Origin: Bacillus sp. OV322
GTDB taxonomy: Bacteria; Bacillota; Bacilli; Bacillales; DSM-1321
Assembly: GCF_900112495.1 (NCBI RefSeq)
Contig: NZ_FOMA01000004.1
Coordinates: 248,001-312,000, forward strand
Direction: 5' to 3'
Length of the DNA: 64,000 nt
The notes beneath the pieces are model-generated. The model had not been told where the DNA came from and did not search any database. It saw only the letters and a program-made list of their open reading frames with translations. Made by a program: the position numbers and the translations under genes. Each line of letters begins with the position of its first letter. Within the stretch, counting starts at the first letter, position 1. Below, piece by piece: positions 38,707 through 47,857 of this stretch.

Positions 38707-41700
38707 TTATTTGTATAAGAAATCGTATATATCCTTTGCGTCAATGCTGATGGCCTTTTCCACTACATTTCTCTGACTCTTGGAATCTTCCACATAATCA
38801 ATCTGTTCCTGAATGGTAGGAGTTGAAAAAAGTGTAGATACATCAAAGGTTTCCGGGAAGACCTTATTTAACTCATCGCACAGCTGGACAATCGTGATGG
38901 AATCTCCACCCTGTTCAAAAAAGCTGATAGAAGGATCGTACTCATCATCACCAAGCACACGCTTCCAGACATTGAGCACCATTTGCCCGGGTGACCCCTT
39001 TTCCCCTGCAGAAGCATGCCTGGATAGATGAGGTTTACTATTTTCTGCTTTCACTATTTTGCTGAGAATGGAAGAATAATTCTCTGCTTCCTGTTTAGTT
39101 TTGAACATGGAAGCATGCGGGATATCAGACTGAACGAACACATCAAGCAGCTTGACCCCTTCATCACTATTCAGCTTCTCGAAGTAAGGGTCGTGCTGAT
39201 TTGCCGACATCCCCACGTCCATCCACCCAGTCAGATTCAAGGTTCTTACCTGGTTCTCTGAGTGTGCAAGACCGGATTGACAGGCATTTCCTGCACAATA
39301 CTCAGCTTGGCCCAAGGCTCCGATAACTCCTGCCAGGGAAGAGAAATGGATGATTTCCTCTGTAAAGGAAAAATATTTCTGAAGAAGATAAGAACCGGTA
39401 ATCTTACTTTTCGTTTTTTCACAGAATTCGCTGATTGCTTTATTTACAAACAGACCTTTTGCAGGTTCACCGGCAAAATTCAAAATGTAATCCACATTTT
39501 TACCTGATCCTTGCGCAAATGTCCTGACACTTTCTTCATCACCGATATCCAAAGTGATATACTCAACTTTGCTTGGCAATTTAGCAGGTGTGACTGTTCG
39601 TCTCCCAGCTGCCATAACAATGCTGTCAGGAAACTTTTCCGTCAGATATTTTGTATATTCCAGCCCAATCCCGGACCCTCCGCCTATCACAAGTACGGTG
39701 CGGCCGTCCAATTTCGCTGCAGTGTCAGCAGGGATTTTCAAACTCTTGAAACGGATAATATAGTAAGAAGGATTCCTGGATACAATAAAATCTTCATTCC
39801 CAAAATCAGTGTGAATAATATTTTCTGCATCTGATTGAACCGCTGTGTCTATTACCGTGACAGGAAAGTTCATCTCTAACCGTAAAGAATATAGACCCAT
39901 TGCCGCACTCCGGTTTAATGGGTTCATGCTGTCATAACCGAAGATTCCTGTATTGATGTAATGAAATTTCTTGATATTCATTTTGTTCATATGTAATAGG
40001 AGTTTTCCTAACTCATATGTCTCACTTGCGATAGTCTCGAAATCCGTATAGTTCTTATCCCAAAAATACACATGTTCCCATAAATTGCTTCCTGAATCCA
40101 AATCCAGAATCTCCGAAATATTTTTAAAATAACGGACATTCCCTTCCACTCTCACATCCCCGCGCAATGATTCATGGATGATTACCAGGTTCCGATGACT
40201 TTTTTTCTCTTTAAACTGAGAAGCATGAAATTTTTCCTGATGGAAGATGGTTTGTTCCTCTCTTTGTGACAAGGAATTTTTCACTTTATAATCTTTAACA
40301 GATAGAATCAAATTGTCGTAGAGATCATATAGCCTTATATCATAAGAAAGAATGATATTTCCGGTATCGTCTCCAATCCGTTCCTTTAGTTCAATCTCGG
40401 AGAAGAATTCATCGCCTTTTAGGCTGCCTTCCGCAAATTGAATTTCCTTCCAAAGCCAGGGAAACAGGATACTATCTGGTTCCGCAAGCCGATTCCATGC
40501 ATTAAAAGCTGGATCTAAAATAGATGGGTAGTAGTCGTAGAGTTCAAATTCCTTTTCAAATGATTCCGGCACCTTCAGCTTTACCAGGGCTTTCGTTTGT
40601 TCCTGGTTCACCCAAAGACTATCTATTACATCCCACCGCTTGGATACTTCGATTTCTTCATCCGATTCGCCAACCTGATTGGTCACCTCTATTTCTTCAA
40701 AGCTGTTGGCATGATGGCCAAAAGATTCACCAGCGTTAGAACGTGATGCAGGGACAAGATCGAATTGCAGCCAATTTTTTATTACTTCTCCCGCCGTAAA
40801 GCTGATTTTTCCGCTTAGTGAATGTTTATCCAGGGACAGCACAACTGTAAAGGCGCCTTGTTCTATCGTAAGCTGGTTCAGTATCTGCAGGTTTTTTACA
40901 TCATAGGTTACAAGATTATAAGACGTCCGTGATAATCCCTGTGAGAGGATTTCAAAAAATCCCGTACCGACCATGAGATGCTTTTTATTGAACTTGTGCT
41001 CCCTTATTTCCCAGTTTTTCTGTATATGAAGGGGATACTGAATAATCAGGGTTCTGTCATCCTCTATTTTTTGCAGTGAATTTTTCAAAGCAAATGAATT
41101 AGACAGCTGCGGAAACCAGTACGAGCGTAAATCTAAATTCAACGGGAGATCAGGAGACGGCCTTTCCATCGAGATTCCCTCCAGCACAACGTGTGCATTG
41201 GTTCCTGTCATACCAAAGGAACTGATTCCTGCATAAGAATGAGGTTCTATGTCATGAGCTTTATCCGGGATAAAAAATACCGACTCCTCAAAATCTATTT
41301 CTTCATTTGGTATCTTGAAATCTGGATGAGGAAGAATGGTCTGGTACTTTAAACTCAAGACTGACTTAATCAGGGAAAATAAACCCGACGCTACATCCAA
41401 ATGTCCAAAATTAGACTTGCAGGAGTTCAGTGCAACAGATTGCCTGAACATATCATGAGATAAAAAGTAATTATTCAGACTTTCAAATTCAATCGTATCT
41501 CCAATGGCGGTCCCTGTTCCGTGAGCTTCTATAAAGGCTAAATTCCCTAATTGGCTGCACAATGGCGCCCATGCCTCTTCAAGTAAATTTTCCTGAGCCA
41601 TCGGATTTGGGGAAGACATATTCATTGTCTGCCCGTCATTATTCATCGCATAATTTTTTATAATGCCATAAATATGATCTCCATCCCGTTCGGCGTCACT

Positions 41701-42423
41701 TCTTCTTTTTAAGATGACCGAACAGACACCCTCGCCCATAGAGGCTCCTGTACTTCTTTCATCAAAGGCGCGAGTCCTTGAATCACCAGACAGGATATCA
41801 ACCAGTTTTTCTTCCTTGAATCCAGGCTTCACATATAGGTTTGAACTTACTGCGATTGCACTGTTGACTGTTCCGTTTCGCAGGTCGTTACATGCCTGGA
41901 TTACGGAAACCAAAGAGGAAGAACAAGCTGTATCCGTCATAAGAGAAGGACCGTTTAAATTAAACACATAGTTGATCCTGCTGGAAATCGTGGAATTGAG
42001 GATGCCCAGCAAATCCGGTGTCAATTCATGCTTTTGCAGCAATAATTGGTACTGATATTGCTGTGTCGTATTCACACTTCCGTATACACCCGTTTTTGTA
42101 CCGCGTATTTTCTTCAGATATCCGCTATCATTCAATGCCCTTGTTGCAGATAAAAGGCTCATCCGCTGATTGGGATCCATATATTCTGCGCTTTTTTGGG
42201 AAATGTTAAAAAATTTATGGTCAAACGTATCTATGGAGTCAAAATATGAACCTTCAAAAAACTGTTCTTCATTGGCCAGTAAACCCGTCTGGCGGATCCT
42301 CTTTTCTGGAAATCTCCCTACGGATACACGTTTATTTTTTAAAAATCCCCATGTATCCTGATGGCCTGGGCAATGAGGCAGAGAAATATCCAAACCAATG
42401 ATTGCTATATCTTCCGTTATCAA
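38707..42423 (-). CDS. trans-AT polyketide synthase 1 (KS-DH*-KR-ACP)
   Basis: 1238 residues from a TTG start preceded by GGGGA. KS 1-420: C167 (DTACSSS), H301 (EAHGTGT), H341 (NFGHLDVASG). DH-like region about 460-720: H476 (REHKFNKKHL) and D637 (YPSILDP) are kept but the HxxxG motif is lost, so dehydratase activity is doubtful. KR about 740-1100: IGGGSGIG, S1028, Y1042, N1046. Carrier domain with QGGDS (S1175). C-terminal tail ISIDAKDIYDFLYK may be a docking element. No AT domain. 18 bp before PKS-2. Confidence 0.92.
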   Translation of the reverse strand: MITEDIAIIGLDISLPHCPGHQDTWGFLKNKRVSVGRFPEKRIRQTGLLANEEQFFEGSYFDSIDTFDHKFFNISQKSAEYMDPNQRMSLLSATRALNDSGYLKKIRGTKTGVYGSVNTTQQYQYQLLLQKHELTPDLLGILNSTISSRINYVFNLNGPSLMTDTACSSSLVSVIQACNDLRNGTVNSAIAVSSNLYVKPGFKEEKLVDILSGDSRTRAFDERSTGASMGEGVCSVILKRRSDAERDGDHIYGIIKNYAMNNDGQTMNMSSPNPMAQENLLEEAWAPLCSQLGNLAFIEAHGTGTAIGDTIEFESLNNYFLSHDMFRQSVALNSCKSNFGHLDVASGLFSLIKSVLSLKYQTILPHPDFKIPNEEIDFEESVFFIPDKAHDIEPHSYAGISSFGMTGTNAHVVLEGISMERPSPDLPLNLDLRSYWFPQLSNSFALKNSLQKIEDDRTLIIQYPLHIQKNWEIREHKFNKKHLMVGTGFFEILSQGLSRTSYNLVTYDVKNLQILNQLTIEQGAFTVVLSLDKHSLSGKISFTAGEVIKNWLQFDLVPASRSNAGESFGHHANSFEEIEVTNQVGESDEEIEVSKRWDVIDSLWVNQEQTKALVKLKVPESFEKEFELYDYYPSILDPAFNAWNRLAEPDSILFPWLWKEIQFAEGSLKGDEFFSEIELKERIGDDTGNIILSYDIRLYDLYDNLILSVKDYKVKNSLSQREEQTIFHQEKFHASQFKEKKSHRNLVIIHESLRGDVRVEGNVRYFKNISEILDLDSGSNLWEHVYFWDKNYTDFETIASETYELGKLLLHMNKMNIKKFHYINTGIFGYDSMNPLNRSAAMGLYSLRLEMNFPVTVIDTAVQSDAENIIHTDFGNEDFIVSRNPSYYIIRFKSLKIPADTAAKLDGRTVLVIGGGSGIGLEYTKYLTEKFPDSIVMAAGRRTVTPAKLPSKVEYITLDIGDEESVRTFAQGSGKNVDYILNFAGEPAKGLFVNKAISEFCEKTKSKITGSYLLQKYFSFTEEIIHFSSLAGVIGALGQAEYCAGNACQSGLAHSENQVRTLNLTGWMDVGMSANQHDPYFEKLNSDEGVKLLDVFVQSDIPHASMFKTKQEAENYSSILSKIVKAENSKPHLSRHASAGEKGSPGQMVLNVWKRVLGDDEYDPSISFFEQGGDSITIVQLCDELNKVFPETFDVSTLFSTPTIQEQIDYVEDSKSQRNVVEKAISIDAKDIYDFLYK

Positions 42424-42456
42424 ATTTACTCATCCCCTTTTTTCTTCTTTCGAAGA

Positions 42457-43620
42457 TCAGCCAATAGCTTCCCATGCCAGTTTATTCTTATATTCTTCGA
42501 TATCATTCTCTTGTACTTTTTTTGTACGCAAGATTAAATCCAGCAGATTTAAGGTCATATCTATTTCTCTGTCAGTGCTTTCCTTCCCAATTTGCGACTT
42601 AATCTGGTTATATCCGCTGACAACGATATTGTTGTAGGCAGCTGTGTCATCACAATTATTTTTTGTCGATACAATAATCCCCAGCGCTCTTGAAAACAGA
42701 TCATACTTTTTGTTGACCTCAATATCATCTTTCAATTCTGCAGTCAGCTTTTTCATATTCTCTTCATCGTGAAAGCTGAAAATATTAAATGAATCCTTAA
42801 ACATGGACATGAACATGCCAGTTGGAGATAAGTCTACAAATAGCTGTATTCCATGTTCATCAGCGAATTCTGCGGATTGTTTCCATCTCACGGGATTGAC
42901 AATTTGACTGGCTATCTCTTCTTCGATAGAGTCCGCGGCATATTCATCGGCAAGCCTATTGCTGATGACTTTTGTTTGCCAGACTTTATTGAAGGAAAGC
43001 TCTTTAATCTGCTGGGTTACACTCTCAAGTGCACCCTCCATTAAAGGGGTATGGAACGCGCCGCTGACTCCTAACCGGACACCCTCTAGGCTGTTTTTCT
43101 CTACAAAGTCTTCCAATGCTGTTTTTGTTCCGGAGATGATCGTTTGTTTCTTGGAGTTATAATTGGCTATATATACGTCCTCCACCCCTTCTATCAATTC
43201 CTGGATGGTTTCCTGTGAATTGAATATTGCCATCATTGCCATGCTATCCGTTTTATCTATTACCTGTTGCATGGCCTTTCCGCGGATGTCTACTAATTTC
43301 AATCCTGTTTCGAAATCCATGGCTCCCGCAATCGTTAAAGCCGTAAGTTCTCCTAAACTATGCCCTAAAACATATTTGGGATATAAGCCGATTTTTTGTT
43401 TATAAAGCTGATACATGCACATGCCGCCAACATATGAAACCAATTGTGCCTTCCATGTATCACCGGTTAAGTCCTCCGTAATCCATTCACTGATTGGCAG
43501 CTGTAATTGGTCCTCCGCTCTTTGAATGAGTGCCAGAGTACTATCATTTTGCAGCCACATGTTTTTTTGCTGTTCCTTAATTCGTGTCCCCTGTCCTGGC
43601 AAAAGCAATGCTATATTCAT
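42457..43620 (-). CDS. discrete (trans-acting) malonyl-type acyltransferase
   Basis: 387 residues. Acyltransferase motifs LLLPGQGT, GHSLGE (S88) and GAFHTPLM (H190), the last typical of malonyl-specific enzymes. About 90 extra C-terminal residues (from 300) without a recognised domain. It supplies extender units to the two AT-less PKS proteins downstream. The ATG overlaps the C-T stop by 4 bp. Confidence 0.93.
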   Translation of the reverse strand: MNIALLLPGQGTRIKEQQKNMWLQNDSTLALIQRAEDQLQLPISEWITEDLTGDTWKAQLVSYVGGMCMYQLYKQKIGLYPKYVLGHSLGELTALTIAGAMDFETGLKLVDIRGKAMQQVIDKTDSMAMMAIFNSQETIQELIEGVEDVYIANYNSKKQTIISGTKTALEDFVEKNSLEGVRLGVSGAFHTPLMEGALESVTQQIKELSFNKVWQTKVISNRLADEYAADSIEEEIASQIVNPVRWKQSAEFADEHGIQLFVDLSPTGMFMSMFKDSFNIFSFHDEENMKKLTAELKDDIEVNKKYDLFSRALGIIVSTKNNCDDTAAYNNIVVSGYNQIKSQIGKESTDREIDMTLNLLDLILRTKKVQENDIEEYKNKLAWEAIG

Positions 43621-45128
43621 ATATTTTTAGCCTCCTCTAGATTATCCATGATTTTTTTTGTCAGCATTTCTGCTGTATAGTTTGTGAAAAAGTCTGAAAT
43701 TTTTAAGTTAATATTAAATGCCTGTTTTATGTTTTTCTTGAACTTGACAAGCAGCAAGGAATCCATCCCGAGATCAAAGAAGCTTTCATCTTTTCCGATG
43801 GTTTGGCCTTCATTCAGCAATGAGCTGACCATTCCCGTCACTTGCCGGTAGATTCTTTCCTGGTCCAAAGCATTTTGCTCATCAATGGCACCAGCCTGTT
43901 CTTCTTTTTGTTTTTCTTCTGGAATTGTAAAATCAAACAGTTCGCTTACAGGAGCTTTTTCATTGTCATATAAGATCCCTGCCATTCGTTTGAAAAGAAC
44001 TAATAGTTCCTCCAGTTCGTTCCGCTGATACTTGCCCGATATGATATTGATCGTTAGTTCCTTTCCTTCTTGATAGACCACGAAATGCAGGCCATATTTG
44101 TCATCCAGATATAAACTGGATTCTTCCAGGATGATGGGAGGATTTTCACTCAGCCTCTTTTCAATCAAGCTTCCGGATTTATAATCAAATACAATGTCAG
44201 TGAAAATATTCAGACGGTCCATCCGCGATGTATTCTTGATTTCCTGGTAGTAATTCCGTTTAGAAAAACTTGAAAATATCTTACGCTGATTGGATAAAAT
44301 CATTTCTTCCGCATTGATATCCTGCAAAGGCATCTCCTGATGAAATGGAATGAGCTGAACGAAATTACCCAGCATTCTAAAGTTGGATTGATCCCGGCCT
44401 AAAAAAGGATAGGAAAGGTACACAGAAGGTGTTTTAAGCCACTGTGCCAAACTGCATGTCAGCGCGGTTAATAATACGGAAAAATCAGAAAATTTTTTCT
44501 CTGTTCGTTCAGATAACACATACTTTTCTTGGAGGCTGTTCGTTTGGATTTCCTGTTTGGCTGCTAAGCTTTTCCTGAATGATTCATACCCTGTAAAAAC
44601 GATCTCTTCATGATTTGTTTTTACTTTTGAGTATCCAGGCGTCTCTTCTACTTCTGACTCGCGGGCATCATACAAATTTGAACCATTTCTTTCATCACCG
44701 AGGTATTCAGTTATTACCTCCCTTAAAAACTGATTGACACTGAATCCATCCAATAACACGTGGTGGATGTTGAAAAATAAGTAGTCATAAGGTTCATTCA
44801 AAACCTTGCATAATACCACTCGCACCAGCACGCTGTCTTCAATGGTTACCAGGTTTTCCTTACATACCTCATCCTTATCAAATTTGGCATATTTCCTTAT
44901 CTCAATCATTGGAGCTTCCATATGGATGCATCTTTTAATTTCTGAATCAATTTGAAAATACGTACTAAAGATCCTGAATTTTTCAAAATACCTGTTTATG
45001 ACTCCATACATTCTCACAATATCCATGCCTGTTTCAAATTTCACAAAGAGAGGGATATTGTAGGAATACTTGCTTTCAAGACTGCTATGAATGATCTTTT
45101 TTTCGGTCTCACTAACTATTCCTGACAT
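43617..45128 (-). CDS. NRPS condensation-thiolation protein (C-T)
   Basis: 503 residues. Condensation domain 10-400 with intact HHVLLDG (H122, H123, D127, G128) and a downstream YLSYPFLGRDQSNFRMLGNF segment. Carrier domain 420-500 with FFDLGMDS (S457). No adenylation domain, so its carrier must be loaded in trans. Overlaps the A-T gene by 17 bp. Confidence 0.9.
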   Translation of the reverse strand: MSGIVSETEKKIIHSSLESKYSYNIPLFVKFETGMDIVRMYGVINRYFEKFRIFSTYFQIDSEIKRCIHMEAPMIEIRKYAKFDKDEVCKENLVTIEDSVLVRVVLCKVLNEPYDYLFFNIHHVLLDGFSVNQFLREVITEYLGDERNGSNLYDARESEVEETPGYSKVKTNHEEIVFTGYESFRKSLAAKQEIQTNSLQEKYVLSERTEKKFSDFSVLLTALTCSLAQWLKTPSVYLSYPFLGRDQSNFRMLGNFVQLIPFHQEMPLQDINAEEMILSNQRKIFSSFSKRNYYQEIKNTSRMDRLNIFTDIVFDYKSGSLIEKRLSENPPIILEESSLYLDDKYGLHFVVYQEGKELTINIISGKYQRNELEELLVLFKRMAGILYDNEKAPVSELFDFTIPEEKQKEEQAGAIDEQNALDQERIYRQVTGMVSSLLNEGQTIGKDESFFDLGMDSLLLVKFKKNIKQAFNINLKISDFFTNYTAEMLTKKIMDNLEEAKNI

Positions 45129-46689
45129 TTTCCATAATCTCTCCCATTGTCTGGCTAAAGAGCATATTCAAATCCAGGTTATATCCTTTCTCACCCATTA
45201 TCCAAATAATTTCCATAGCTTTTATCGAATCGCCGCCTAATTCCAGGAAGGTTTGATCCTTTGAAATCCCTTTATCCAGAATCTCTTCGAATGCTTCCTG
45301 AAATTCATCAGCTAACTTGTCTTTAAGCGGGGTCTCCTTGATTGCACCGATATCTGTTTTACCATTAGCCTTCATGGGGATGCTGTTCACAAGCTTCACC
45401 GTCGGAATCATATATTCAGGTAATCTTTGCTTCAGAAATTGACGGAAGTCATTCAGTTCTACCTGATCCTGAATATAGAGATAAAGCCGTGTTCCATCAT
45501 AATGTGCCAAACAATCCTTCTGTAAGCCATATTCGGAAGCGCATTTCTCAATTTCACTTAATTCAATCCGATAGCCTGATACTTTGACTTGCCGGTCCTT
45601 TCTTTCGACATACATAATCTGGCCGCCTGAGTTCACATATACAATGTCCCCGGTTCTGTAATAGCGGTTACCTTGCCAAGTAAAAAAAACGTTTTGGCTC
45701 GCTTGATCATCTCCTACATACCCACGCATTAATCCTGAATCAGAGATGCATAACTCCCCCTGCTCCCCTTCGGCTGCCTGATCGCCTTCATTTAAGATTA
45801 AATAAGTACCCTGATCAAATATTTGTCCAATCGGTATCTCTGTTTCATCTCCTTCCACTTCATACTTTGTAGCAAAAACAGTTGTCTCGGAAGGACCATA
45901 TACATGCAAGACGGTACAGTACTTTGCAGCAGCTGTCAGATGGCGTACAGAACAGCGTTCCCCGCCTGTCAAAATTAACGATACTTTTTGGAGTTCTTCC
46001 CCGATTTCATCTACATATAAATTAAATAGACGCGTTGTCAGGAACATCATATCAATCTCATTGAATATGTCTGACATGATCTGCGGATCCAGGCTGTCAT
46101 CCTTACTGATCAAACGGAGGGTCAATCCATTCAATAAACCCCCAAATATTTCATATATAGAAGCATCAAATTCAATTGGAGCCAACTGGGCGATAACTTC
46201 ACCCTCGTAAAAATCATTCGTATTCACGATCTTTTGTATCGACCTATCTTCGATTGCCACAGCTTTCGGCTCTCCAGTTGAACCGGAGGTGAATATGATA
46301 TACAGTAAGCTTTCATTGTCCCTTTCAGTGATTACAGGGCTGAAATACGTATTCTCCTCTTGAATGCTTTCTAAATTCCGCAGGGTCCATTTTACATTTA
46401 CCTTTTTTCTCATTTGTTCTTTTCTGTGCTCTGGGTATGTATTGGGGATCACACAAAATGCTGCTCCGCTGCGGACAACCCCAATCAAGAGACAAATAGT
46501 TTCAAATCTGTCATCGCATTCAATGGCTATGACATCTTCTTTCATGGCGCCAAGGCTTAGCAAGTAACCCGATACCTTCTGTGTAAGATTGTCCAGCTGC
46601 TTATAAGTAAGAGTTTCTGTCGGCCCGATTATCGCTTTTTTATCTGGTGTATTATTAAATGCTTTCGTAAGGCTGGCTATCAAATCCAA
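45112..46689 (-). CDS. stand-alone NRPS adenylation-thiolation protein (A-T) 1
   Basis: 525 residues, TTG start with GGGAGG 8 bp upstream. A3 IIFTSGSTGEPKAV, A4 FDASIYEIFGG (D175), A5 HVYGPSETTVF, A7 YRTGDIV, A10 K444 (KANGKTD). Carrier domain with FLELGGDS (S488). Approximate pocket by hand alignment to PheA: D-A-Y-R-L-G-V-V-F, unassigned. Shares overall style with the other A-T protein, suggesting duplication. No condensation domain on the chain. Confidence 0.92.
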   Translation of the reverse strand: MDLIASLTKAFNNTPDKKAIIGPTETLTYKQLDNLTQKVSGYLLSLGAMKEDVIAIECDDRFETICLLIGVVRSGAAFCVIPNTYPEHRKEQMRKKVNVKWTLRNLESIQEENTYFSPVITERDNESLLYIIFTSGSTGEPKAVAIEDRSIQKIVNTNDFYEGEVIAQLAPIEFDASIYEIFGGLLNGLTLRLISKDDSLDPQIMSDIFNEIDMMFLTTRLFNLYVDEIGEELQKVSLILTGGERCSVRHLTAAAKYCTVLHVYGPSETTVFATKYEVEGDETEIPIGQIFDQGTYLILNEGDQAAEGEQGELCISDSGLMRGYVGDDQASQNVFFTWQGNRYYRTGDIVYVNSGGQIMYVERKDRQVKVSGYRIELSEIEKCASEYGLQKDCLAHYDGTRLYLYIQDQVELNDFRQFLKQRLPEYMIPTVKLVNSIPMKANGKTDIGAIKETPLKDKLADEFQEAFEEILDKGISKDQTFLELGGDSIKAMEIIWIMGEKGYNLDLNMLFSQTMGEIMENVRNS

Positions 46690-47857
46690 CTATATTCCCT
46701 CCCATACTGTCAAGAAGCCTAAAAAATTCCTCGCATATCTCCCTGATATCCTGTTCTCTATACTTACTGCTGTTATACTCTGCCTCCAGGCTCGTCTGCA
46801 GTTTACTGATGTTGATTCTAAAATATACATCAAACTTACAAAGCTGATCGACAGGAATAAACCTGAAATGACTAAACATGTTTTCTTCATAAGAATAAAC
46901 AATCGGAAATTCAATTGAATGGAATGATTCCATTTCTTTTTTATGAAAAATGGCTAGCTGATCAATAAATCCTTGTGTTATTTTTTCAAGAAGACTCAAT
47001 TTTGAACTGATTTTTTTCGGATGCAGAGATACCAGGCATCCTATTTCCGAAAAATTCCTCGAATGCATTCTCCAGTTCCCAACCGTGCCATATACGCTTC
47101 CAGGACAATGTTTAACTAAAGCCTCTTCCAATATCCCCTGATAACAGGCATTTTTGGTCACATGAAGACTTCTTGAGAGATGGTCAATTATTTGAAGCCT
47201 TCTCATATCGACAATCACTTCCACTCGTTCCATGGTATGGTGTTTTCCTGCTTTTGCAGCCGGAATCCGGAGCATATCCAGTGAATCAAGCGCACCCCCA
47301 TTTTTATCCTCAGCACTCCTGATCAGCTGATAGGCGGAACCGTCGAATTCCCCCGGCACATCCGGTTCGTCCCCTGATAAAAATTGAAGAAATGACTTTT
47401 CAAAATTTCTGATGCCAAGACCATCAATACAGATATGATGAAATTCAATATACAAATATCTCTTATTCTCACTTTTTACTAATTGAAGGCGCCAAGGGTA
47501 TTGTTCCGTTAAATCAATGAACAGCTTACTGTTTTTCACATACCTTTCTATTGGGGTTTCCGTTTCAATGGATTCAACCGAAAAATGGTCCGGTGTAAGC
47601 GGTACGAATTTCTGGTAGAACTTTCTGCCCGCTGGATCATAATGATAGTTCATTTGTAACGCAGTATATTTTTTCATCGTCCGGTAAGCCGCCCCGGAAA
47701 TCTCATCATCCGTCACGGCACCTTCAATATCATAGATAACCGGGAGGCGATACAGCGGCAGCTTATTGCAAATGAACATCTTTCTTTGCATCGCGGTTAA
47801 TTCAATCATTTCATCACAGCTTTGGGTATCTCGATGGAGACGTTCCTGGGTTAGCAT
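46655..47857 (-). CDS. free-standing NRPS condensation domain
   Basis: 400 residues consisting of one condensation domain with intact HHICIDG (H140, H141, D145, G146) and C-terminal half SRNFSEIGCLVSLHPKK. No carrier or adenylation domain. Overlaps C-T-C by 7 bp and A-T by 35 bp. It must act on carriers presented in trans; it could form an amide bond or release the product onto a free amine. Confidence 0.9.
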   Translation of the reverse strand: MLTQERLHRDTQSCDEMIELTAMQRKMFICNKLPLYRLPVIYDIEGAVTDDEISGAAYRTMKKYTALQMNYHYDPAGRKFYQKFVPLTPDHFSVESIETETPIERYVKNSKLFIDLTEQYPWRLQLVKSENKRYLYIEFHHICIDGLGIRNFEKSFLQFLSGDEPDVPGEFDGSAYQLIRSAEDKNGGALDSLDMLRIPAAKAGKHHTMERVEVIVDMRRLQIIDHLSRSLHVTKNACYQGILEEALVKHCPGSVYGTVGNWRMHSRNFSEIGCLVSLHPKKISSKLSLLEKITQGFIDQLAIFHKKEMESFHSIEFPIVYSYEENMFSHFRFIPVDQLCKFDVYFRINISKLQTSLEAEYNSSKYREQDIREICEEFFRLLDSMGGNIVGFDSQPYESI

